A stretch of 15,281 bases of DNA. Source: Bacillota bacterium. Its GTDB lineage: Bacteria > Bacillota > Clostridia > Christensenellales > Aristaeellaceae. Under the pieces are notes generated by a model. That model was given only the letters and a program-made list of their open reading frames with translations. It was not told where the DNA came from and did no database searches. Position 1 is the stretch's first letter, and each line of letters opens with the position of its first letter. This document shows positions 7,083-12,421 of this stretch, in pieces. Location of the stretch: assembly GCA_023460055.1 (NCBI GenBank), contig JAEWRJ010000012.1:1-15281 (forward strand), given 5' to 3'. The position numbers and the translations under genes were made by a program.

Positions 7083-7137
7083 TCCAACCGCTTCCCGTGG
7101 CCGAAGGCCACGCTTCCCCATTGCTTCCCTATTGTTC
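7083..7137 (-). repeat. Inverted copies of the 11-bp repeat with an internal UUCG hairpin
   Basis: Read on the minus strand the units are GGAACAATA, GGGAAGCAATG, GGGAAGCGTGG, GGGAAGCGGTT and GGAAAGCAATG. Between two of them CGTGGCC (7096-7102) pairs with GGCCACG (7106-7112). On the minus strand this makes a 6-bp stem closed by a C(UUCG)G tetraloop. The stop codon of the nitronate monooxygenase gene (7129-7131) lies inside the first unit. The first 17 bases of context, AACAATAGGGAAGCAAT, are identical to those at the etfA stop codon on the other strand. Confidence 0.75.
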
Positions 7138-8217
7138 CGCTGCTTCGTTGTACTCCTGTGTGAGTATGTCCATCAGTTCCTGTACGGGCATGATCCTGTC
7201 GGCACGCCAGGCGTTCGCGCCGGCGAAGGCAAAGCCGTTTTTCAGCTTGCCTTTGCGGGCGTTCATCAGGGCGAGGGAGATGCAGTAGGGGGCTTCTTCC
7301 TTCTTGCAGGAGCTGATGCAGTGGTAGGGGCAGGCTTTGGGCTTTTTGTTGCCTTTGCCGGCCTCTTCCAGGAAATCGTTGATGATGGCGCGGCCGGGCA
7401 GCCCGACGGGGCTTTGGATGAGGCCGAGGTCCTCCTGATTGCAATTGATGTAGGCCTGCTTGAAGTCATCCGAGGCGTCGCATTCCTCGGTCGTCACAAA
7501 GCGCGTCGCCATCTGAACGCCTGCGGCACCAAGCCCCAGAAGCCTGCGGATATCAGCGCCCGTATACACGCCCCCGCCCGCGATGAGGGAGATCGTCTTT
7601 CCGGATTGTTCCTCAATGCCCTTTATCTCATGCACGACATCGGCCACGATAGTCTCAAGGTTGTATTTTTCATCCCCGATCTGCTCGGGGAAAAAGCCCG
7701 GATGCCCGCCGGCCAGCGGCCCTTCCACAACGATCGCGTCAGGGGCGAAGCTATACTTTTTCAGCCAGACCTTTGATATAAAGCCCGCCGCCCTAGCCGA
7801 GGAAACGATCGGCACCAGTTTGGTCCGCATGCCTTCGCTTAAAAAGGAAAGAAGGTCAAGCGGCAGCCCAGCGCCGGCGAAAATGATATCGATCTTCTCT
7901 TCAAGGGAGGCCTTCACCATCTGGGCAAAATTGCTCATGGCCACCATGATGCTGACGCCCAGGACACCTTTTGTCTTCTCACGGGCTTTGCGAATCTCCT
8001 CCTTCAGCACCCGGATGTTCGCGCCGATGAAATCGCTGTGATAGTCCGGTTCGTTCATGCCGGTTCCGGCGGCCGATATCACGCCGATGCCGCCGGCGTT
8101 TGCCACGGCGGACGCAAGCCCGCTGAGCGATACCCCGATGCCCATCCCGCCCTGCACGATCGGCAAAGCGGAGGACAGGTTTCCCATATGAAGGCCTTTA
8201 CCGTTCCATATCATCAT
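7129..8217 (-). CDS. Nitronate monooxygenase-family FMN flavoprotein with C-terminal Cys cluster
   Basis: This 362-residue TIM-barrel FMN protein belongs to the nitronate monooxygenase (2-nitropropane dioxygenase)/FabK superfamily, whose members oxidise nitronates or reduce enoyl-ACP. Visible motifs are VQGGMGIGVS (21-30), NAGGIGVISAAGTG (40-53), EGPLAGGHPG (165-174) with the usual catalytic His172, IAGGGVYTGADI (212-223) and GVQMATRFVTTEEC for phosphate binding. Residues 296-312 carry CPYHC, SSC and PYC, giving cysteines 296, 300, 304 and 312, an arrangement that could bind a metal or Fe-S centre. The frame stays open to an upstream ATG at 8394, but the stretch above 8217 encodes the 11-bp repeat and lacks family similarity. 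ATG at 8217 or 8214, preceded by GGAAG, is a better start. The gene converges on etfA, and no clear promoter was found. The substrate is unknown. Confidence 0.88.
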   Translation of the reverse strand: MMIWNGKGLHMGNLSSALPIVQGGMGIGVSLSGLASAVANAGGIGVISAAGTGMNEPDYHSDFIGANIRVLKEEIRKAREKTKGVLGVSIMVAMSNFAQMVKASLEEKIDIIFAGAGLPLDLLSFLSEGMRTKLVPIVSSARAAGFISKVWLKKYSFAPDAIVVEGPLAGGHPGFFPEQIGDEKYNLETIVADVVHEIKGIEEQSGKTISLIAGGGVYTGADIRRLLGLGAAGVQMATRFVTTEECDASDDFKQAYINCNQEDLGLIQSPVGLPGRAIINDFLEEAGKGNKKPKACPYHCISSCKKEEAPYCISLALMNARKGKLKNGFAFAGANAWRADRIMPVQELMDILTQEYNEAAEQ

Positions 8218-8445
8218 GTTACTTCCATACCAAGTTCGATTGTGTGCCGCTGACAGCAGGAGGTCTTCTGAAACTGTCAAGCCGCAGGGTGATTGCAACA
8301 CAGAATTGATATTGTATACAAAAATGAACTTAAACATTGGGGAAGCGATTGGGAAGCGATTGGGAAGCGGTGGGGGCTCCATTGGAAACGACAACGTGAA
8401 AGTAGATATAATAAAAGGTACAAGAGGCTGGTGGGCATTACTTTC
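8218..8445. other. Intergenic region between the HIRAN gene and the nitronate monooxygenase gene
   Basis: This 228-base gap contains the second direct copy of the 11-bp repeat (8339-8390) and a short perfect palindrome TTGTATACAA near 8323-8332. A TTGACA-like hexamer on the minus strand (8275-8280) has no acceptable -10 partner. No terminator was seen downstream of the HIRAN gene, so read-through into the next gene is possible. Confidence 0.5.
8339..8390 (+). repeat. Degenerate 11-bp tandem repeat upstream of the nitronate monooxygenase gene
   Basis: The units GGGGAAGCGATT, GGGAAGCGATT, GGGAAGCGGT, GGGGGCTCCATT and GGAAACGACAACG run head to tail. They match the array after etfA in consensus and orientation and bracket the nitronate monooxygenase gene. 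They sit about 120 bases upstream of that gene's chosen start codon. Confidence 0.75.
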
Positions 8446-9342
8446 TTAACTTTTTGCAACGTAAGCCCCAACAACAACATAATATTTGCCGTTTTCGTTT
8501 TCACCAATTTCATCAATGAGAAAAGTTGCAGTATCCGCATACTGTTCCAGTTTCTTGGGTAGACAGCCTATAAAGTCAATACAGGAAACTTCATATCGTT
8601 CTTTGTCATAGTCGTAATCTATAGATACTTCATCACCTTCATCGCAAATACTGATATTGTCCTGAGCTTCTTGCCCGGAATTAGTAGTCAACCTGCCGGA
8701 TGCCAACATTTTACCAGATGACTTTGGTTTGGCTGGTCGATAGAAACCAACGCTGAAAGTGATCTTTTTTTCTTCCGGCTTTACTGAGAAAATCATCCCA
8801 TATATCGGCTCACCAAATTTGAGGAAATCATTAAGCATGTCCTGGATCTTCCCGCGATATACATACCCGAGAAGTTGGTTGTTTGACCATAACTGGATTG
8901 CCTTAGAATCGTAAGCGTTGGTTGAATCGGGGATAAATGATATTACGTCACCTGGATGAAAGATAGAAAAGTCCTTCACCACTTCGATTGCCATGGCAAT
9001 ATCAACTTCTTGGTAATGATATGCTAGGGGTACACCACCAATTGTTTTTGGAGGTATGGGTATTTGGGCTATGTGTGTCTTGACTTCGGGTATCTTATGT
9101 GCTGATTGAAATGGGATTGCAGGAAGCCTGATACTGTTCTTTTTTGACTTTCTAAACAAAATTAGAGTTACAATAGCAAAGGAAAGTAATAAAATCCGCA
9201 CAACGAGGTTTCTTTCAGCTATAAATCCCATAAGCGCAACAACAGAAATGACAATATAGACAAAGCGAAGCATCTTGCCTCCTGCTTTGCCTTCATGCTT
9301 TATTTGATCTCCTTGGCCTGGTGGTACATATCCTTGCTGCAT
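8446..9342 (-). CDS. Membrane-anchored HIRAN-domain protein of unknown function
   Basis: The protein has 298 residues. After a polar N-terminus (1-24) come two hydrophobic segments at about 25-41 (MLRFVYIVISVVALMGF) and 47-63 (VVRILLLSFAIVTLILF), then basic RKSKK. This suggests a hairpin membrane anchor with the bulk of the protein in the cytoplasm. Residues about 105-200 fit a HIRAN domain: VVKDFSIFHPGDVISFIPD, NAYDSKAIQLW, then LLGYVYRGKIQDML and KKITFSVGFYRP. HIRAN domains bind DNA ends in eukaryotic HLTF and occur alone or with helicases and nucleases in bacteria. The C-terminal part (about 235-295, with IGCLPKKLEQYAD and GKYYVVVGAYV) looks like a second, degenerate copy of the same fold. 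A GGGAGG sequence lies 6 bases before the ATG. Base composition is clearly more AT-rich than in the flanking operons, which suggests acquisition. The domain call is by eye. Confidence 0.8.
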   Translation of the reverse strand: MQQGYVPPGQGDQIKHEGKAGGKMLRFVYIVISVVALMGFIAERNLVVRILLLSFAIVTLILFRKSKKNSIRLPAIPFQSAHKIPEVKTHIAQIPIPPKTIGGVPLAYHYQEVDIAMAIEVVKDFSIFHPGDVISFIPDSTNAYDSKAIQLWSNNQLLGYVYRGKIQDMLNDFLKFGEPIYGMIFSVKPEEKKITFSVGFYRPAKPKSSGKMLASGRLTTNSGQEAQDNISICDEGDEVSIDYDYDKERYEVSCIDFIGCLPKKLEQYADTATFLIDEIGENENGKYYVVVGAYVAKS

Positions 9343-9401
9343 GATATCCTCCCTAATAGTAAGACTCAGCGAAATGCATCAATACGTTTACTGTTTCTGA
9401 A

Positions 9402-9430
9402 AGTATACTGCTTTCCCTTACAATAAACAA
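9402..9430 (-). promoter_or_regulatory. Sigma-A promoter of the HIRAN gene
   Basis: On the minus strand the -35 box TTGTTT (9425-9430) is separated by exactly 17 bases from a -10 box TATACT (9402-9407), one mismatch from consensus. Transcription would start near 9395, about 50 bases before the start codon at 9342. The gene therefore probably has its own transcript. Confidence 0.6.
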
Positions 9431-9561
9431 GGAAATCCAAAAAATCATTCACTTTCTTTCATTCTTGTCATTGTGTTCTATGGAAAAGTGCAATGAAATG
9501 AAGGAATAGAAGTCACGGAATACAAACGAAATAGACCATATTTTGATGTGGATGAGTTCTT

Positions 9562-9607
9562 TTGATATTCACGCTTATTTCAATGATGATGTAAGCACGA
9601 ATATCAA
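9562..9607. other. Strong stem-loop downstream of the cysteine hydrolase pseudogene
   Basis: TTGATATTCACGCTTA (9562-9577) and TAAGCACGAATATCAA (9592-9607) are inverted repeats matching at 14 of 16 positions, with a 14-base loop. The hairpin begins a few bases after the pseudogene stop codon on the minus strand. The sequence after it on that strand is A-rich rather than T-rich, so it is not a classical intrinsic terminator. An mRNA 3'-end stabiliser or a scar of a small palindromic element is possible. Confidence 0.5.
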
Positions 9608-9611
9608 TGAC

Positions 9612-10102
9612 TTAGTTCGATAGCTCATTCACAGTGATAAGCCGGCAGCCTTTGCTTTCGTAATACTGCAGCATCTCACCGATTTTTGTCTTGTCATAGC
9701 TGGTCACGCAATCCGACAGGACTGAAACGGTGTAATCTGCTTTTCTCATATTGAAGCAGGTTGACTTGACGCAGGCCGTTGCATCGGCGCCTGCAATGAT
9801 AAAGTCATTGATATCCTGTCTGCTGATGAAGTCAGCGAACGCCTCGCTGGTCAGCGCATTCCCCTTGGATTTGATAAAGATGTTATCTGATACGATCTTC
9901 ATCTCAGGAACCAGTTGAGCACCTATCGTATCGGGCTTGAACGTCCTTGTGCCGGCGGATAAATTGTAGTGCCATATGTAGACGACTGGATCCCATGTTC
10001 AGCTGCCCAATCAATGGCCTGATTGATGTTGCCGATGATATCCTTGTAGTGTTTTGTGATATCATTCTGAATATCAATGACGACCAATGCCTTTTTCTGC
10101 AT
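9612..10102 (-). pseudogene. Isochorismatase-family cysteine hydrolase, broken by a 1-base frameshift
   Basis: Two frames joined together give one complete cysteine hydrolase of about 163 residues (isochorismatase/nicotinamidase superfamily). The first starts at ATG 10102 (MQKKALVVIDIQNDITKHY) behind an AGGAGG Shine-Dalgarno sequence and runs in frame to about 9986 (AEHGIQ). The second carries VVYIWHYNLSAGTRTF onward, through FIKSKGNALT, to the TAA at 9612-9614. The length of 491 bases is one short of a multiple of three, consistent with loss of one base, probably a G, near 9985-9986. All three superfamily catalytic residues survive: Asp in VVIDIQND, Lys in FIKSKGN and Cys in ADATACVKST. The break is therefore recent, or it is a sequencing or assembly error. 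The gene starts 31 bases after the ROK kinase stop and may have been read from the sugar operon. Substrate unknown. Confidence 0.85.
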
Positions 10103-10133
10103 ACTGTCTCCTCCTGAACGATGCTTCAATGAA

Positions 10134-10988
10134 TTATTCCTCAACGACTCGGAGAATATCCCTGCCCGTCTGCGTATAAGCATAGGCTCCCCTCAGAGCC
10201 GCGTCATCGGGATGGGTGGCGCGGCAGATGGGGAGGACGCAGGTCCTCCCGATGCCAGACATTAGCAGGTGGAGCGATTTTGAGATCTGCCCGCCGATGA
10301 TCACCTTGTCCACCGGCAGGTCCTGAAGATGGGACGAGAGAAGCGTGCCCAGGTGCTCCCCGGTCTGCTCAAACAGATATAGCGCCCGGGGGTCGCCGTC
10401 TTTGGCAAGCGAGGCGATATCCTTTACTTCCGCTGCGCTGCCCGTCCGCTCCGTCCATTGCTTTTTGATGGCCCGGCCGGATACATAGTCTTCCGCGATG
10501 CCGGAAAGAAAAGGCAGGTTCCACAAAGATCTGGCGGGGGAGAGTACGGGGCGGACGAGTATCCTGCCGGCCTGGCAGATGACAAAGCCCAGGCCGGTGC
10601 CCAGCATCACGCCCGCGGCGCAGTCAAGGCCCTTGGCTTCTCCATCGGCCATTTCACCCAGCAGGAAGGCCACGCCGTCATGCACGAAGGATACCTCGGC
10701 ATCGGGCAGCACCTTCCCGATCTCATCCTTCAGGCTGATGCCCCGGATGGCGGAGAACTTGTGCGTCATCAGGCTGATGCCTCGGTCATAGTCCATCGGC
10801 CCCGGCATGCTGACCGCGACGCGGGCGGCGGGATGCGCCTTGAGGAAACCCAGGATGGGCCCGATGATCTCTTCTTTTGTTCCGCTTTCCCGAATGGCGA
10901 AAAGACCCGGCGCCGCGAAAATCCCGCCTTTGAAGGCGCTGTGCTTCACAAAGCTGCCGCCGATATCCAGCATCACGCAATCGGTCAT
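10134..10988 (-). CDS. ROK-family sugar kinase-like protein
   Basis: This 284-residue protein belongs to the ROK/ASKHA family, whose kinases phosphorylate hexoses or amino sugars with ATP. The N-terminal phosphate loop is CVMLDIGGSFVKHSAF (4-19). The expected catalytic aspartate is Asp104 in SFVHDGVAFLLGE, and VMLGTGLGFVICQAGR (127-142) is the second ATP-contacting segment. KVIIGGQISKS (228-238) is the C-terminal adenosine motif. The zinc-binding cysteine cluster of most ROK proteins is missing: the region before EDYVSGRAI reads SLWNLPFLSGIA with no Cys or His ligands. There is no helix-turn-helix domain, so it is an enzyme rather than a ROK repressor. ATG at 10988 was chosen because AAGGAG lies 6 bases upstream, overlapping the stop of the preceding isomerase-like gene. 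An in-frame ATG at 11018 lies inside that gene. It probably phosphorylates the sugar produced by the neighbouring isomerase. Confidence 0.85.
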   Translation of the reverse strand: MTDCVMLDIGGSFVKHSAFKGGIFAAPGLFAIRESGTKEEIIGPILGFLKAHPAARVAVSMPGPMDYDRGISLMTHKFSAIRGISLKDEIGKVLPDAEVSFVHDGVAFLLGEMADGEAKGLDCAAGVMLGTGLGFVICQAGRILVRPVLSPARSLWNLPFLSGIAEDYVSGRAIKKQWTERTGSAAEVKDIASLAKDGDPRALYLFEQTGEHLGTLLSSHLQDLPVDKVIIGGQISKSLHLLMSGIGRTCVLPICRATHPDDAALRGAYAYTQTGRDILRVVEE

Positions 10989-10998
10989 GGGGCGCTCC

Positions 10999-12417
10999 TT
11001 ACAGCTTGTGGCATTCAAAGCCCAGCAGTTTTCCCAGATCGATCACCGCCTGCGTTTGGTCGCCGGCGGCCAGGGCATAGTGCTGGGTGACGCCGATCTT
11101 GATCAGCTTGTCAAACAGCTCCCGGCAGCTCTGGCCGACGGGGCGGAACCTGCCATGCGAGTAGGTGGCCAGGTGCGGCGTCTGCGGCAGAGACTCGACC
11201 AGGGTGACCGCCATGACAAACTCGCCGTTACGCTGGGATACATGCGCCATCGTGTGCAGGCCCTGGGGGAAGACATGCCAGGCAAAAGGAGCGCCGGCAT
11301 GCTTGTATTTGGTCTTGGCAAAGCGCACATCCCGCGATATGCGGGTGACGCCGCCGGGGGCTGTGTAATCGTTGGGGCCGGCGTGTCCGCCCTCAAAGGT
11401 ATCGGTCTTGAGGTCCACGTGGAAGGGCTCGATGAAGTGGATGTGCCCGCCCGCCAGCAGTTTGAGGAAATAGGCGGCCAGACCCGCGCCGATGTCCCCC
11501 TCGGGAACAATTACGCATTTTACATTCTCATTGCTTGGGTAGAAGCCGGGGCGCAGGCCTACTTTTTCAAACAGCACCGTATCGATGTCGTTGAGTACCA
11601 GCAGGTCGCTGCCGTGGGCCGCGGCCTGGCGCTCCATGCCCATCGTCGCGCGCACGGAGGCGAGGAACTTGTCCTCATCCACGTCCGGCAGCACGGGATA
11701 GCTATCCTTGAGGCGCTGCATGACGGCCCGGGCTTCTTCCGGGGGCACGGCCTCGATAAAATCGCACAGCTCGGCCACGGAGAGGAAGTTGAGCTCCGGG
11801 CCTGCCTTCATGAACACAGAGTAGGGATCCACATAGGTGGACCACATCACCTCGTTATAGCAGGCGAGCAGGCCGATGCGGCTCTCCTTTAAGATAGCGC
11901 GGGCGCGGGCGGCATTGGCGAAGCCGCCCAATCTGTCAAGCAGCATCTCCCAGGTGCCGGAGGCGATCTCCATCATCGGGCGCTTGTAGCGGGCGACATC
12001 CCCGCTGCCCTCAAGCGAGCCGACCAGCCCGCCGCAGCAGAGGTATTCCGCAAACTCATCCTCATCATGCGTGTCGCCCAGCTCCACGCTGTCCCGGAGG
12101 CGCCAGGCGTAGAGGACGGGAACGGGCGGCATGTCTCGCAGGAAGCGGTTGAGCGCGAAATCCTCCGCCCAGCTGAGGTACACGGCCAGCACGCAGTCTA
12201 CCGCTTCCTCTGTGAACAGGCGGATGGCGCGGCGGGTATCCTCCGCTGTATAGATGATGCCGGGGAATACGGGATCAAAGCGCTCCGACGCAGTCCGGAC
12301 CATCCAGGCCGCTTCCTTCTCCTTGCGATCGGCATAGGAGCCGCCGGGCGTACCCTCGCCGATCTTTTGGAAACGGGCGGGGGAGATCAGGAACAAACCT
12401 ACCTTTGGCTTGCGCAT
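10999..12417 (-). CDS. L-arabinose/L-fucose isomerase-like protein
   Basis: This 472-residue protein has the three-part layout of L-arabinose isomerase and L-fucose isomerase, which interconvert aldoses and ketoses with a divalent metal. The N-terminal Rossmann-like part covers about 1-170 (KPKVGLFLISP; AVYLSWAEDFALN). The middle domain contains IGLLACYNEVMWSTYVDPYS. The C-terminal part holds the metal residues: Glu306 in IVPEGDIGAG, Glu330 in FIEPFHVD, His345 in EGGHAGPNDY and His446 in VTQHYAL. These positions correspond closely to the four metal ligands of classical AraA (about 306, 333, 350 and 450). Divergence elsewhere suggests a different substrate, so neither araA nor fucI is assigned. 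AAGGAAG lies 9 bases before the ATG, which follows the upstream gene's stop by 4 bases. The ROK kinase starts 10 bases downstream, making an isomerase-kinase pair. Confidence 0.87.
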   Translation of the reverse strand: MRKPKVGLFLISPARFQKIGEGTPGGSYADRKEKEAAWMVRTASERFDPVFPGIIYTAEDTRRAIRLFTEEAVDCVLAVYLSWAEDFALNRFLRDMPPVPVLYAWRLRDSVELGDTHDEDEFAEYLCCGGLVGSLEGSGDVARYKRPMMEIASGTWEMLLDRLGGFANAARARAILKESRIGLLACYNEVMWSTYVDPYSVFMKAGPELNFLSVAELCDFIEAVPPEEARAVMQRLKDSYPVLPDVDEDKFLASVRATMGMERQAAAHGSDLLVLNDIDTVLFEKVGLRPGFYPSNENVKCVIVPEGDIGAGLAAYFLKLLAGGHIHFIEPFHVDLKTDTFEGGHAGPNDYTAPGGVTRISRDVRFAKTKYKHAGAPFAWHVFPQGLHTMAHVSQRNGEFVMAVTLVESLPQTPHLATYSHGRFRPVGQSCRELFDKLIKIGVTQHYALAAGDQTQAVIDLGKLLGFECHKL

Positions 12418-12421
12418 AGCG

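Larger units (their letters stand above)
9343..9611. other. AT-rich intergenic region between the cysteine hydrolase pseudogene and the HIRAN gene
   Basis: The gap of about 270 bases holds the HIRAN promoter (9402-9430), an imperfect inverted repeat around 9455-9502 (TTCATT and TCATTG against CAATGAAATGAA) and a strong hairpin at 9562-9607. No reading frame with a plausible start is present. The AT content matches the HIRAN gene rather than the sugar operon. Confidence 0.5.

Noticed and set aside
6941..8390. CRISPR array suggested by repeated short units
   Set aside because: The units are 10-13 bases, degenerate and back to back, with no spacers and no cas genes nearby.
8218..8394. N-terminal extension of the monooxygenase frame to ATG 8394
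   Set aside because: The first 59 codons encode the 11-bp repeat and non-homologous sequence with no ribosome binding site. The conserved family start is at 8217 or 8214.
10807..11892. 361-codon plus-strand frame opposite the isomerase-like gene
   Set aside because: It is a shadow of the minus-strand gene, which has the metal-binding residues and fits the operon. The plus frame shows no domain and crosses two real genes.
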